Notes: a model not told the origin generated them from the letters alone. Positions 1 through 12,660 are shown, counted from the stretch's first letter. The stretch is DNA of 64,000 nucleotides from Panorpa germanica (GCA_963678705.1 OY783204.1:20284759-20348758), one strand, 5' to 3'. Program-made: numbers and translations.

Positions 1-19
1 GTCCCTTTATATGCACCAA

Positions 20-545
20 CGTCTCTTAATCTCTCTTCCATTTCTTCTCAATATCTGGTTCCCTTCTCTTTATTATCCATTCTACATCTTTCTATTCCCT
101 TTGTCCATCTTGTGTATTCTGTACTTTATTACTTTAATTATTACATTCTTCTGCTTAAAATTTACTGACGACATTTTCACTTTCTTACGTGAATCGTTTT
201 ACCTTCTTAGAGCTACAGGTTTATCTTCCTTGTCCTTTATTTCTCTTCGCTTACTCATAACTTCATTCATCCATTTTAGTCTCTCCTTCCGCTGTAAGAT
301 TTCTATCAAGTCTATTTCACTTTTCACCTACTCTTAACGTGCTCTAATGTTTCAGACACACCTCCTACATAAATTCTCTTCCTCTGCATCACAGTATCTA
401 TTTCCCTTTCTTTATTCACTAGCCTAAACCTCGCGATCTATTTCTTCTTTTCACCTCCCTGTTTTTCTACGTATTGCGGCATTCTTCTCGACTATAACTG
501 ACTGTATCTGGTATTGCATTTAACTTTATCCATCCTTCTCATCCT
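20..545 (-). pseudogene. non-LTR retrotransposon ORF2 C-terminal remnant
   Basis: On the minus strand this purine-rich stretch reads as a broken LINE ORF2 tail. Around 545-400 it gives KMDKVKCNTRY, then RMPQYVEK, then IARFRLVNKE, and near 350-330 ETLEHV. The same order (CNTRY, RYLE, FRLGNE) occurs on the plus strand at 21590-21918, so they look like one family. Stops and frame changes are frequent, so this is a dead copy. The long plus-strand open frame over it is an antisense by-product of the purine-rich coding strand. Confidence 0.5.
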
Positions 546-1314
546 ATCCTACTACGATCTACGTTTTATTTGATTTTGGAACATTGTCTACTTAACTTTA
601 AATTAAAAACAAACGTCGTTGGGTGCGTCACAAACGCGATGGCAATTACATTCCTCGAGTCTTTTTCTAATTAAAATAATACCACCGCGGCGTGTATGGA
701 AACACACTTGTCACAGACATCCGCAAATAATTTTCATTTAATTAATCTCCAAGAGATTTCATAGAGAATCGTTCATTTGATCACACGTTTATAATGTAAT
801 GTTTATACGTAGCTGGTATAACGTATTCATTGTTTTGATTCAGGAGCTTTATAGCATTAATTCTAAAATCCTGTTTTAGCTTTAATAGTCGTGTGCGACA
901 AAAACCGAGCTTAAGACAGGAAGGAAGTGGTTCACAAAAGCACGTCGACTTGATTTAAAACTACGAGTACAGCAAATTGAATGTAAGTGTAGCCGTTTAG
1001 AAAAGTTAAAGACGTGAGCTTTCTGTGTAGCTTAAAGCTTGATTTAAAGCTTAGTGAAACATGCTACATGGATTATTTTAAGCTCTCATAGTTGAAGAGG
1101 GATGGATTATTAGCGCGCTGGATTAATACTGGTTTGGAGGGCCTCCCTATAACTCAAGTTTATGTTAAGGATCTTTCAAATTCCGGAGAAGATCCAATTC
1201 GTTTTCAAAGTGTTGTTGTTGATTCTCATTAAGTGTGCAGTGTCAACATGAACTTTGTTTTTTAAAACAGAATAAAACAATGAATTTAGATGAAAATAAT
1301 TCAAATTTTCATTG
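546..1314. other. no recognisable feature
   Basis: AT-rich intergenic DNA between a LINE remnant and the first family A element. I see no open frame with a recognisable motif, no RNA gene and no clear repeat end. Confidence 0.4.
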
Positions 1315-1946
1315 AATGGGCTTGTGTCCTCATTTTTTGTGGTCGATTCTTCAATTTTTAATTGAAATTGATATTAATAAATGTGTATTGGCGTGTCTAT
1401 TTTATTATATATCTAAATGTTGACGAAGATATAGCAATTAAAAGTTTGAATTGTAGTTTTAGCGATAGAGATGGTCGACCATATTTGTATGACGTGAAAT
1501 GCATTTTAACGTCAGTTATTTGTTGATTAGGTCAGTGCTGTAGTAATGTTTTGTAGCTGTTGGTAGTCAAATAATCAAGTCAAGTCAAAGAATAATAAAT
1601 TTTTATTTTATTTAACCCTGCTAAGGCAGACATACTATTGGAATTTGAGTGTTACTTGAAATAGCTGTAAATAATATTTGATATATATATATTCATATAG
1701 CAGAAATTTATGAGCTGTAAGGTTGGTAACCTTACACAAGGATTGTGATGTCACATGCACTTGGAATGTGTACAACGTTGAATCCCTTTAATAATTAAAG
1801 AGACAAAATGACTTTTTTAATTGTTAATATCTCTTAACATATAAGGAGTTATTAAAAAATAATTGAACATTTGAGGTTCTAGTAACCCATTTGATCAATA
1901 TATAGTACACTTTTATAGAAATTAAGACATAGGACACAAGCCCATT
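1315..1946 (+). mobile_element. family A MITE, copy A1
   Basis: Full-length non-autonomous element. It begins AATGGGCTTGTGTCCTC and ends AGGACACAAGCCCATT, exact inverted repeats of about 16 bp. It has no coding capacity. Conserved internal marks are GACGAAGATATAGCAATTAAA, the near-palindrome GTAAGGTTGGTAACCTTAC and GTGATGTCAC. Other copies are flanked by TA, which suggests Tc1/mariner-type mobilisation, but here the left dinucleotide is GA, so the duplication is not intact. Confidence 0.85.
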
Positions 1947-4900
1947 AGAAACGTCGCTGAAGTTAGCGAAAAGTTCGAAAATGAGCAGTACTAGTGGTGT
2001 CCAACTGACATTCGCGCAAAAGACTATACACTTGTTGAATTTAATATTTGCAAGTGTATTATGTTTTCCATTTAAATAAATAGTTTACAATGTGTACGAA
2101 AAAAAAGAAAAAAAACATGAATAATAATAATAACATGACAAAACGACAAAAACGGTTTATAGCACACATGGTAAATATTGTCTGTAGTTTTTTAATTAAT
2201 ATACCTACGGTCAATAAATTTTTCGTTTTCGGGAAAAAATGTACATTTTCTAAGGTTACTACAAATCCTATTCATATGCAAGCAATGAATTTGTGTTGGG
2301 GAACATTGAAGCAAACTTTCAAGAGAACTGACGGTGAGCGATCGGACGCATTGACGCAATTGTTTACAAATCAGATATTCAATAATCTATAGGATTTCTA
2401 AGACCTACAAAATCGATAACAAAATCTGACGGAAATCTGAGGTCTTCCCATCCACCAAATTAGATCAGATCTCCTTCTATGCTATATACGATAAACGAAC
2501 AATTAGTCTATATTTGATTGAAGATTTGATCTGATCGTCTAAGATGTTCTTAAGTTGTGGCAACCCTACATACAATTTGGATCTGAAGCATATAAAATTA
2601 AAATATGATATTCTAGAACTCGGCCTAGTATACCAATCGATATTTGGATGATATAAGATGATCTATAGACAACAAAGAAAAGAGAGTATCCATTTCAGAG
2701 ACATTTTGGACCAAAAACGGAGTCGAAAGTTTTAGAATCAAAATACATTACGCAACCCCATAAACTTAAGCTTTAAAATACGATATTTTTTTTCCTGAAC
2801 GTACCCAAATATGTTTCTCCACATTAGGCTTAGAACGTGCTTCGAAAAATCTTACTCAAATTGTAATCAGGCTTTTCGACATTACTACGATACGAAAAAA
2901 TGTTGATAGGGTAGTTATTTTATTTGATTATTGGATATACCCATGCGACTATACTTAGCATTTAATAATATTCAATGCAAGCTGCATATTTTTAAGTAAA
3001 TCGCTTTACAAGAGCTTAACCGGTCTGGTTTATTAATTGCCGGGACAATTAACGAATAATAGTCGTCTATAGTTCTGGGTTAATTAATCCTTTTGTTTAA
3101 CATTTAAATCAATTAGAGAAGTTCAATTTCAGCAACCACCCACATAAAATCAATTGCAAACCTACGATTGGGTACGATCTGGCAGCTGGCAGCTGGCTAA
3201 TGAAACGAACAACTAAATAACGACGGGATTCTCCCGCATCCACATAGATTGTCCAATTACCGATGCCATTCATCAACTTCAAAGCTGTACCGTTTGCAAT
3301 GCATGCTTATCTATAAATTAAAGACAGGGCCGCATTTGCTATTTGTCAGAATGGAATTATCGATTATTTGTAAAACATATTAGTACTAAGTCTTTAATAT
3401 TCAATTCTGTTCTTTTCAGTGTAATTTTGTGCCAAGAAAAAATTAATTCGTATTTGTCCAGTGTTGCAATCAAGAATTCAAAACTGAAATTATTTAGTTC
3501 AGATACAAAACGATTTTTCTATTAAGATAAGTGTCTATAGGTTCCGTGGAAGAGAAAACGAATGGGACGTAAGGCGTGTGTATCGACAGTAACGCATCTG
3601 TCCTCTTGTAAAACGTTGCCTCGCTAACATATATAAAAATGGACCATCAGACTATAAGTGAGTTTAATTAATTTTTTTTTCAGCTTTAAAACGTTTACAA
3701 GGTAATACAAAGTATTACAAGACAACTGTGTTATATCCTGGATATATTTAAAAATCTGCAAATTACTAAGGCTAGGTTTAAGCTCCCAAGCCATTTATCT
3801 ACTGATAAGTCAAGTGTTCAAGTCAGTCTATTTATTTCATATGTGAGAGCTGACTTATGTACACATTCCCAGCTAGTTGTGTGGGCCTGTATCTTTTAAA
3901 TCAACCCTTGGAACTTTAGATAACAAAAGCTAGATGTAACAAGTCAGGATATGTTTTGTCTCACGCAGTAAAGTTACCTATAAGAAAATCTTGTACTGAA
4001 GATCATTCACAGTCTATCCTTCAAACTATTAACACTGAATAATCGATAGACTAATTGTTGGTTAAATTACTTATTATAACTTAATGTGAATCACTAATTC
4101 TAGTAGAACTTTTATATATCAATAAAGTTAAAGTATATTAATAATATTAGCTTTATTATCCTGCAATAGAAAAATTAATCTAACTTACAAGCTCTAAACG
4201 ACATACCAAACTTTAAGAAAATTCAATAAGTCTGTTCGGCAAAACCTAACAACTATTTTAAAACGTTTTACAAGAGAACAGACCGATCCAAGGGGCAAAA
4301 CATCCCCTAAACCCAATTTTAATTCCGCTATGAGTAGGAGCGAGAGGGCATTATCCGTGGGAATGAGAGTGATTGAAACATATACCTTGATTACCTGATA
4401 CCTGGAAAACGGCCGGCTGGTCAAGTTAGCATACGACCATTTATACGTATTAACACTACTCAATCTTACACATTTTGTTCATCAGAAAATAAGTGATATC
4501 TGGTGGCCCTGGGATCTTGGACTAAAGAGACTATTGCATTCTCTTTCATATCCCTTCCTGCATATTCGTTTAATCCCTTCCATGTATTCGTTTAGTTAAA
4601 ATTCACTGATATATGCTTCCAGTATGAGAGTTACGTAACGCCCGTATTCGGACGGCTTTGTCGCTTGCAGTGTGCGAGGTTCATTGCATTTACAGGGTTC
4701 GGATAAGTAACGCGTAGTAGCGCGTATACATCCGGTCAAAATTCGCATAAATACGCGTGCAGTATACGACAGGTCTCAAAAATATCTAACTATTTTTAAT
4801 TAATGTTTAATAATCACTACGCAGAATTAGGGCTATGTATAGAAATCAAACCCACGCATTAGCGTCGGTAACTAGCCGTAAAAACGAATCCAAAATAGGT

Positions 4901-6118
4901 CAACATAAAATTGTTTAAATAATAAATGACACTGACGCGCGCCACTGTTCCCTTTTTACGTCCAAAAAGAATTTATTTTTGGTTCACTGATTACTCTATT
5001 ACCCCAACTAAAATTTTAAATTACTTTTTTATAAACAATTAATGAATGTCAAATATTCCAAAAATATAAATAAAAAAACTTTATAGATTTTATATTTATA
5101 TAGTAAATCATATAGCAATATTTTCATAACACGTTTTATAATAACGCGCCTGAACAGCACGCAACCCTTATTACATTTTCATGTTCATTGAACACAAATA
5201 CAAAGTGGCAAACCGAACGCCTTGTCGTACCATTGATCAGTAAAAAGCTTTACATTAACTTGTATTTATATTTCATGTTAAAATAAAAATACTATTAGCG
5301 TTAATAGCTATATTCATGGTGTTACTGTTAAATGGATTTAGTTTTTATGATTTTACGATATATACATTTGTTTTCGTCTATAAGAAAATATATATATACA
5401 GATACGTCACAACTTCTACGATTCATTAATTAGTTAAAGGTTGACCAACTTAACTTGGAGTTTGTTTTCTAATTTAATTGAAAACTAAACTGGTGCCATC
5501 TATTATTTAAAAATGTAATTAAAATATCCGGCTGCTCCACCAATTTAAAGTTTTTTTATTTATTTTAAATTCATGAAAGAAGTTTTTTGACGCTGTAGAA
5601 ACAAACGTGAAAACTAAAATATTAATGGAAGTAGATAATATTTGTTTTCTATGAGTAAATTTGCTTTATTAATTAAATAACGAAAGAATTTGTCCACGTC
5701 AACGATTTTTCAGAGCATTCTTGTATGAATAAAAACATACTAGTATGTTCTTCTTCTTTTTCTTTTTATTAAATTTATTTATATTGCAATCTGTCATATA
5801 GACATTTAGACGTAGATGTTTAGAACTTGCGCGGTATGTGTCTAGTGACACAACCGTATCTATTTATTATTTCATTTAATTAAGACCCGAGGCGCCCTTC
5901 TTCCATAAGTTTGCTGACTAATGTATTTGGATGGTTCACAGCGTGTATATTCTTTAAAAATGTTTTGATTATTTTTTCCAAGTCGTGAAGCTATGTATAA
6001 TTTACCGCACAGAAAATCGTGTTCTACTGTTTTTCTACTTGTATAAAATCAGGTTTTCTATTTCGAAACATTACGTTCTTATGAAATTTTTAATATAATC
6101 AAAAAATTAAACTTCAAT
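1947..6118. other. long stretch without a supported gene
   Basis: About 4.2 kb of AT-rich sequence. The short open frames (for example 2090-2392 with poly-Lys/Asn, 3343-3525, 4194-4463) show no known motif and several lack an ATG. A CpG-richer patch lies at 4640-4770. A TATAAAT at 3311 sits about 34 bp before a TCAG initiator-like motif, but no convincing coding exon follows. Confidence 0.4.
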
Positions 6119-6511
6119 TTGAGAAACACAGATTTCATTAACAAAAGTCAGTTAAAAGGAAGAGATTATTATATGTTACATCCAAATTTAAGTAAGAAAA
6201 GATGGTTTAAAAATGAGTCCTGCAAAATTATATCAACTATAATCAGAATCAAAAGTAATCATTGCAAAACTCCAGCTCACCTGTACAAAATTAATATTAA
6301 ATCTGACGATAGATGTCAATGTGGTGAAGAAGGAACTTTGGATCATATTATATTTGAATGCATAAATTATAGTTTAGAAATATCAAAATTGAATAGTGAT
6401 ATATTAGATGTGATTAAAACTTTTCCTGTTAATACTAAATTTTTGTTAAGTGATTCAAAATTAATTAGTGAATTATTGAAATATTTAGAAATTTGTAAAA
6501 TTGAATTATAA
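6119..6511 (+). pseudogene. non-LTR retrotransposon ORF2 C-terminal tail
   Basis: Open frame of about 130 codons whose middle carries the C-terminal zinc-finger-like block of LINE polymerases: HLYKINIKSDDRCQCGEEG followed by TLDHIIFECINY (Cys-x-Cys ... His ... Cys). The first codon is TTG inside the element, so it is not a free-standing gene but the 3' end of a truncated insertion. A second, more degraded copy sits at 12758-13093. No reverse-transcriptase core is present upstream. Confidence 0.7.
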
Positions 6512-6614
6512 ATTATAAAAGATGTATAAAAAATGTTTGATGGTGGCTATGACGAAAGAAAGTCAAGGCAAATAAGTAAAAAAATATAAAAAATATTTTA
6601 AAACACTCCGGAAA

Positions 6615-6890
6615 ATATTTCTATTGCCTTCTTTATGATACATCAGCTAATTCAAACATTGAGATCTTACAAAGATTCCAATCAAAAACATTACGCATGA
6701 TTGTAGATGTACCACGGTATGTTACAAACGAAAGACTGCACCACGATTTTGCCTTGCCTACAGTGAGACAATAAATTAAAACTCGAACGGTGAAATACAA
6801 AGACCGAGTTATAATTAATGTATGTATCCAAATACAACCCAATGAAAGACAGGGCTACCTTCAGCAGAATGAAGGGGATAACGCTCAGGA
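6615..6890 (+). pseudogene. jockey-like LINE ORF2 remnant
   Basis: Reads LQRFQSKTLRMIVDVPRYV, then NERLHHDFALPTVRQ, then a stop. This is the segment after the reverse-transcriptase domain in jockey-clade retrotransposons (usual form RFQSK-LRMI--AP-YV-N--LH-DL-IPTV). The upstream part is missing and the frame is closed by stops, so it is a decayed fragment, distinct from the LINE tail just before it. Confidence 0.65.
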
Positions 6891-8455
6891 CTTAATTAAA
6901 TGTAATAATTCATGAATAAATAATACATTGTAAAACTATTGTTAAATGACAGATCGCAATATAAAAAAATGTAATGTTTGGTCTATTTGAATTCTCATAA
7001 TATTAGGTGTTGTCTTTAGCGACGGCTTTAGCCATTGCGAGGCTCTTGTTCTTTGTGTAATTTATGTAAATTAAAAGTAAGATTTTTGACGAGAAATGCA
7101 AAAGTTGTTAAAATTTTGTATTGAAAGATTACCAGGAAAAGGTAACAAGCACAAAGACGACAAATATTAATGATGATAAAGTAAAGTAAATGAGTGTCTT
7201 AAAAGATATACGCAGTGATTCTAGTGGGTTTTCTAAAGCGCGTGGAGCGGATTTCAAATACATATATAGTAATGAGATTTTCTAATTGGGTTGTTGCACT
7301 CTATAAGAAGTAGAGGCTTCTAGAAGAAGGAAGAGTGCAAAATTTTAAATGAACAAAGTTCATCTTCCCAATTTTCTTTTAAACCGAATAACAAGCTTGT
7401 TGTAGCGCCGAGAGAATGTAACATTTTTTACAAGATGGCCAAAAAAACACAAAGCTTAATTTTCCAAAACCATTACTTTTTAAGTTATTGAAATGATAAT
7501 ATATGAAGTGATTCTAATCCGTGCTCCCTCCGGATGACAGCCATTTTAATTTTAATAACAGTCAAACACAGAAAACGAGATACTGGTCCAGGGATCCTCT
7601 CCGAAGAAACTCAGAGCTTTGTAGCAGCTCTCATTTCAAAAAAAACCATAATTCTATTCCCATTGTAACAGCGATTTTCTCAACAAATCTAAGACATATT
7701 TTATGAAAATGTAGCACATGATATCCGGATTAAGATTATGTGACCGCAGACGAACATTTTCAACGATTCAAGTCCGACAGACAGGAAATAATTGCATTTC
7801 CACTTCATGAAATGGAAATTGCATGTTTTCCGTTGTATTACTAAATTTCCTTTATTATAAAATTAAGGAACTTGGAGCTTTCCGTAAGTAGTAAGTTCGA
7901 CAACGACTCAGGAAGTAAATGGCACTACATTGAAATCCGAAGAGCCTTGTTTAACTTAAATAACTTCTTCTCTGACCTCATGCGTCATGAAGTGGATTAT
8001 ACATTGGTAATTACAGTAAAATTGCAACGCAAGGTAAGCTTTTAATTTACCAATATTAACAAACATATGAATATTACACTAGTCCATTTCATGACGGATG
8101 ATGTCGAAGAAAAGTTTCAAAATAAAGCCGTAAGGGTATATGCTTTTAGTTCTGTAACATATTCTGCCGTTAACATTTCATGTTACACGTTGAAACTAAT
8201 TGAACAATTTTATGTAACTGAATCATATGAAATTGTTTGATGAATGTTACAGCCCAAGTGAGTTTGTAAACGACATACGAAGGTCCTGCTCCTAAACTTG
8301 TAGAGAGCGTTACGTAATCAAGGATATTTACAAGTTTTCGGAGTATATTGCGTCATGTTTAATATGCTCTTGGCTTTAGTACAAATGTTCATATAAAATA
8401 CATTTTGAAATACATGTCCTACATGTTTCCTCTATCCATGAGATATCTAGCACAT
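6891..8455. other. no gene recognised; weak local repeats
   Basis: AT-rich DNA without a supportable coding region. The part at 8043-8110 (CCAATATTAACAAACA followed by ATGAATATTACACTAGT) recurs in altered form at 9832-9910, and CATGCGTCATGAA at 7980 recurs near 8958. This indicates an old unclassified dispersed repeat. Confidence 0.4.
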
Positions 8456-8866
8456 GGGCTGAAAAGTCCCGGGCATAACACATAGATGGCGCTAGTTTTA
8501 TTGCAGTCACCTTTTTTTCAGTTAATACTAACCTTCAAAAGACAGCTGTTATTTCAGAATTTCATGATATTCTATTCAGTAGTTTGTGAGTTATTGTGCT
8601 AAGAGTGACGCTACTTTTGTTATTTTCAAAACAATGGATCAAAAACAATTTCGTGTTTTAATTTTACACTGCTTCTTGATGGGAAAAAATACCGTTCAAG
8701 CGAAGCAATGGCTTGAAAAGTGTTATGGGGACTCCGCTCCATCAGAAACAACAATAAAACGTTGGTTTGCTGACTTCAAACGTGGTCGTAGAGACACCGA
8801 TGATGCAGAACGCAGTGGACGTCCAAATGAGGCGGTAACACCAGAAAACATAAAAAAAACCTGTTT
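8456..8866 (+). mobile_element. truncated mariner transposon, 5' part
   Basis: A mariner-type end (GGGCTGAAAAGTCCCGGGC at 8458, followed by a conserved ATAGATGGCGCTAG stretch) precedes an open frame starting at ATG 8634. The protein starts MDQKQFRVLILHCFLMGK and runs through the paired helix-turn-helix region of mariner transposases (TVQAKQWLEKCYG, SETTIKRWFADFKRG, SGRPNEAVTPENIKK). It stops after about 78 residues of the DNA-binding domain, and the DDD catalytic domain is absent. The insertion is therefore a 3'-truncated relic. Smaller pieces of the same element lie at 22933-22985 and 39398-39520. Confidence 0.85.
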
Positions 8867-9340
8867 AACCTAGTTACCTATTTAATTTCAAAGTTGCGTT
8901 GCTTTGATTTGAAAGGACCGCTACTAAGTGCTTTAGTTTGCAGTTTTTTCTCTGACGACATGCGTCATGAATTATGCCACGTTCACACTTATTGCGCTGT
9001 TTTCCAATTATTTAAGGTCAAGTTGATTTGCACGATTTCTTGTAGAACAACCTGTCCAAACTTGTTTTTAAAATATGGCAAATAGTCACCCGAACATTCA
9101 TCTAATATTATGACACATTCATTTAATTAAAATAAGAATTAGATTATTACAGTTACTTGTTTACTGTAACATAAATACTTGGCAAAAATTGTTAATTACG
9201 GGTAACAAATGCTTAGATATGTTCATTGTAAGTTATGTTTTAATATCATAGTCGTCAACGCATGTGTGTACGGTACCTTGAACATGGTCGAAGCAAATAT
9301 TTGCATACTTTGATCTGTTCTACTCGTATTTTACCGATAC
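8867..9340. other. no gene recognised
   Basis: Sequence after the mariner truncation. It includes a segment (8935-8985) resembling 7965-8000, so it is probably part of the same unclassified repeat. No coding or RNA signal. Confidence 0.35.
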
Positions 9341-9616
9341 TAAACCGAAAATAGACGACACAGTGGGCGAGAGCATTGATGCTTGACGTCGACTGCTATG
9401 TCTTCGGGTTCGATCCCCGGATATATATTTTCTGGGTTTGGTTATTATGAACTTATATTGATTATGGTCATACATAATCATACAGTTATTAGGCAGTGGT
9501 GTAGCCCACATATATGAGGCCACGACACCATAAATACTGCCAACATTGAAGGAGGTCGTCGGTGATAGGACTCAGCATCGGAAATAGGCCGACGTTAAAT
9601 AAAAAAAAAAAAAAAA
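9341..9616 (+). mobile_element. tRNA-derived SINE, most complete copy
   Basis: The head carries RNA polymerase III-type boxes: an A-box-like GTGGGCGAGAGCATTGATG near 9363 and a B box GGTTCGATCCCCGG at 9407-9420. A body follows (TTTCTGGGTTTGGTTATTATG, ATTAGGCAGTGGTGTAG) and a tail GGCCGACGTTAAATAAA running into a poly(A) tract ending at 9616. That order of tRNA-like head, body and A-tail defines a SINE. Parts of the same unit recur about nine more times in the window, in both orientations. Confidence 0.8.
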
Positions 9617-10160
9617 CCGAAAATATTTGTGATTGTGTACGGATTCCAAATAATTGCCGAATAAGAACGAACTTTGTGTTCACACATTTCTGCTTGTACA
9701 CAAAAACCATATGTTTGTACCCGAATACGCAAGTGTGAACACGACTTTAGAGTAGTATGGTCTTAATTTGTTAGTTATTATTGACAAAATAAAGGATTAA
9801 CTCAAATTGCATTTTCATTACAGTTTTTTTTGCCAATATTAACAAACAAATGAATATCACACTAGTTCAATATATGTCACAAGACGTCAGAGAATATTAC
9901 AAAATAAGGCACTGAGTTTCGATCTTTGGGTACATTTTTCTAGTGGATCGAACACTGATTTTGCCGCCACGTCATACTTACAAAAAATAAGCTTTATTTA
10001 AACTGCAAAACTAGAAATATCGGGCCCTTATCCAAGCATACTCGAAGTCCATCACTTCCGTTGTTTTTGAATATAATTTAAAAAAACATCCAAAAATTTC
10101 GATTATGGCAAATTAAATTTAATAAGTAAACGATAGAAAATAAAAAAAATTTCACATTTT
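9617..10160. other. no gene recognised
   Basis: Intergenic DNA. 9832-9915 is a diverged copy of 8043-8110; nothing else is identifiable. Confidence 0.35.
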
Positions 10161-10460
10161 GTTAGCGAAAGAGGAGTCATCCATTAACTACGTCATACAC
10201 AAAGAGTTCTCTAAAGTGTGAGAAGACATGACAAGGGCGAGAGTAAGTCAGAAGTTTCGTGACGTCACATCTAAATTCACATCTATAATTTGACTTCCAA
10301 AGAGAAAAATAGAAAGACCAAAAGGAAAATAAGACTAAAGGAATATATTTTATTAAAATGTGCGCCACAACAGAGGGGAGGGTGTCCGCAATGTGTGAAC
10401 GTAATAATGGCAATGATCTGTTAAAATCCATGAAATTTTTGTGACGTAATTAAATTTTAT
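10161..10460 (-). repeat. possible LINE end fragment
   Basis: On the minus strand it holds GACGTCACGAAACTTC, CTTGTCATGTCTTCTCACAC and TATGACGTAGTTAATGGATG. A similar series (GACGTCACAATGCTTC, CTTGTCACATCTTGTCACA, TGTGACGTAATTTATG) occurs at 23318-23408 just before a LINE endonuclease-like reading frame. I infer a shared retroelement segment. The similarity is patchy. Confidence 0.3.
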
Positions 10461-11340
10461 TAATATGCAACTACAAATAAAGAAAATGAATATTAATAAA
10501 AGAGCATTTCAGATAGTATGGTACTATACAAAACTTCACTGCTTAAGCATATTGGTGAGCTTATTCTCGGAAGTTACCACAGTCTTAAATTTTACGTGGA
10601 GCATAGACCATTTCTTTTCTCGTTTGGTGGTAAGCCGCGGTTCTTTAGCTTGAACTCATATTTTGGATTTTCCATTATTGTTAAATGTGCACAATTAAAA
10701 TTACATACCCAAATTTCAACCTTCTATCTTTCCTAGTTCAAAAGAAACAGCGCAATAGCAAAAAAAATCGGTTGTTCTATTCCCTATTTTGGAAGTATAA
10801 ATGAACTTCTGCACAAAATTTTAGCGTGCCTAAAACACCTACTCTTAGGATGTAAATTTATTATTTCTAAGTTAAAAAACCTCCTAGTTGCATCTTTTTG
10901 AAATATGATATTATAGTTAAAAAAAAATTCTGTGATATAGTAGTTATATTATATAATTTGTAACATAATTAAAAAGACAAAGAAATATTCTATCTACGAC
11001 ATTAAATCTTTGATATACATTAATGTACCTTAATTAAAAATATAGCGGGGTTTTAAAACGATCACAAAGGGTTGCTTGAACAATAGATACTGTCAAAGGT
11101 ATTATTAAAGCTACTTTCAAAGTCTATTGTTGAGCTTAAACAAGTTGGAAATATTGTCTATGAGAAATTAGATACTTCAACAATCATCATAAGTCAAGAA
11201 AGGGTCTTATGTGCCCTTAAAAACTAAGATGAAAGGGTAGGGTTAAAGATATTTGAATTATAAATAGATAATTAGTTGCACTTCAAATTCAATTTTTAAT
11301 AAAACAAATTTGAATGCGAAAACTAAAGATCATCATATCA
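10461..11340. other. no gene recognised
   Basis: AT-rich DNA. I searched the minus strand here for further exons of the putative secreted-protein gene that starts at 11975 and found none I could support. Confidence 0.35.
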
Positions 11341-11525
11341 TCGACGACCTCTATTGTGGCCTCATACTTATGAAGTATAATATCGCTGCCTAATAAGTTT
11401 ATGATTAAATATATACATAACCAATTTAACTTGATAATAACTAAACCCAGATATATCTCTTTGGATCGAGGATCGACCCGATGACACAGCAGTCACCATC
11501 AAGCATCAATGATGTCGCCTACTGT
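11341..11525 (-). mobile_element. SINE copy, minus strand
   Basis: The reverse complement gives ATTGATGCTTGATGGTGACTG, then GGGTCGATCCTCG (mutated B box), then CTGGGTTTAGTTATTATCAAG and TTATTAGGCAGCG, in the same order as the SINE at 9341-9616. It lacks a clear poly(A) end. Confidence 0.7.
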
Positions 11526-11906
11526 TTCTTCAATTGAATGTATAATCTTCTTAGATATTTAAACAGTAACCACGGTTAAGAACTATCTAATATAAAAACT
11601 ATTTCCTTTAATATTTACATTTTACAGTCAAAGAATATTATAATAAAATCTAAATTATTTAAAAGAATTGAAATATAGATCGCGCCCAAAGAACGATATA
11701 AGAACGAAGTAAACTAATGCAACTTAGTAACTTAGAAATCAAAGTTGTACAAGAACTTAAATAAATTGTGGTAAAGTTTGACAATGATATTAAAAAATAT
11801 ATATTTTGTTTTTGATTATAATTTTAATTTTGATTTTAACAATTCGTTCTTATAATTACAATGGACTCGTCTGATATTTTAAATTAATAATTAAATAAGC
11901 ACTTAC

Positions 11907-11975
11907 CGAATGAATAAACACCCCAAAAATAACTAATAAATTAAAAATATTTTTGAACGGTAAAAATAAAAACAT
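11907..11975 (-). CDS. putative first coding exon of a secreted protein
   Basis: ATG at 11975 in good context (ACAAAATG) opens 23 codons beginning MFLFLPFKNIFNLLVIF and ending in FIHS, then a strong donor, TCG|GTAAGT, at 11907/11906. The sequence has the basic and hydrophobic character of a signal peptide. About 150 bp upstream on the same strand is a TATATAAG box with a CpG-richer, well-ordered leader between them, as in insect TATA-promoter genes for secreted products. The exon ends in phase 0. I did not find the following exons; they may lie anywhere towards coordinate 1 or beyond the window. The product is unknown. The arrangement could also be chance, though TATA box, spacing, start context, hydrophobic stretch and donor all agree. 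Confidence 0.45.
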
Positions 11976-12124
11976 TTTGTTCACACTTTAAAATACAAGA
12001 AGCCTTAAAAACACTTTGAAAAGTCGTTAGATGTTACGAGATCTGAAAGAGTCTTGTAGCGTGCTTAATGTAGAGTTCAGTGGACAGCTTCACGTAGACA
12101 CGTAGCAGTAGACGACGTAGAACG

Positions 12125-12132
12125 CTTATATA
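12125..12132 (-). promoter_or_regulatory. TATA box of the putative secreted-protein gene
   Basis: TATATAAG on the minus strand, with the expected start of transcription near 12100 and a leader of about 125 bases before the ATG at 11975. The surrounding 110 bp carries repeated CGTAG motifs on the plus strand (12093-12190) and is less AT-rich than its surroundings. Confidence 0.4.
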
Positions 12133-12199
12133 CTCTACAGCGTAGTAGTGGAGGGGATAGGAATCGCGCTGGCGTAGTACTCGACGTAGCAAGCAACAA

Positions 12200-12660
12200 A
12201 TGTAAATGCAACAAATAATAAAAAATGTATCTGAACATATGTTAAGCTAATGGTTCAATTTAGCTTACAGCTAATTGATGTAATGGCCGTGTAATTATAG
12301 AAAAATTAACGACAATATTGTTTTAACAAGTAGAAGTAATAATTCATTCTGCAAAGTTTTGTTTGTTTTATAGCTTTTATATGCTAAAATAATGTCTGAA
12401 ACTTAAAGTTGCATTAGGATTAGAATTAGGCGTTGCCCTTGATCGTGTCTAATGTGGAATCAGATTCTTTAAAACTTTAATTTATTAACTAAACTTTGGA
12501 ATTGCGCTTCGAAGAATATTAAGAATACTTGGATGGTTAAATGAATAACTTAAATCTTTCTATATACTTAAAAGACATTATTTAATTCAAACTCATTATT
12601 TAATTATTTAAAAAAACTAATAAAAAATTAAATTTTAATAAAACTCAGCAAGAAGAAATT
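12200..12660. other. no gene recognised
   Basis: AT-rich upstream DNA of the putative promoter; no element ends or coding signal seen. Confidence 0.35.

Noticed and set aside
2090..2392. 100-codon open frame starting MCTKKKKK
   Set aside because: Low-complexity beginning, no recognisable motif, no splice or promoter context; not supported as a gene.
9341..9430. Possible tRNA gene because of the B box GGTTCGATCC
   Set aside because: No cloverleaf can be drawn and the sequence continues into a SINE body with poly(A) tail; copies recur in the window.
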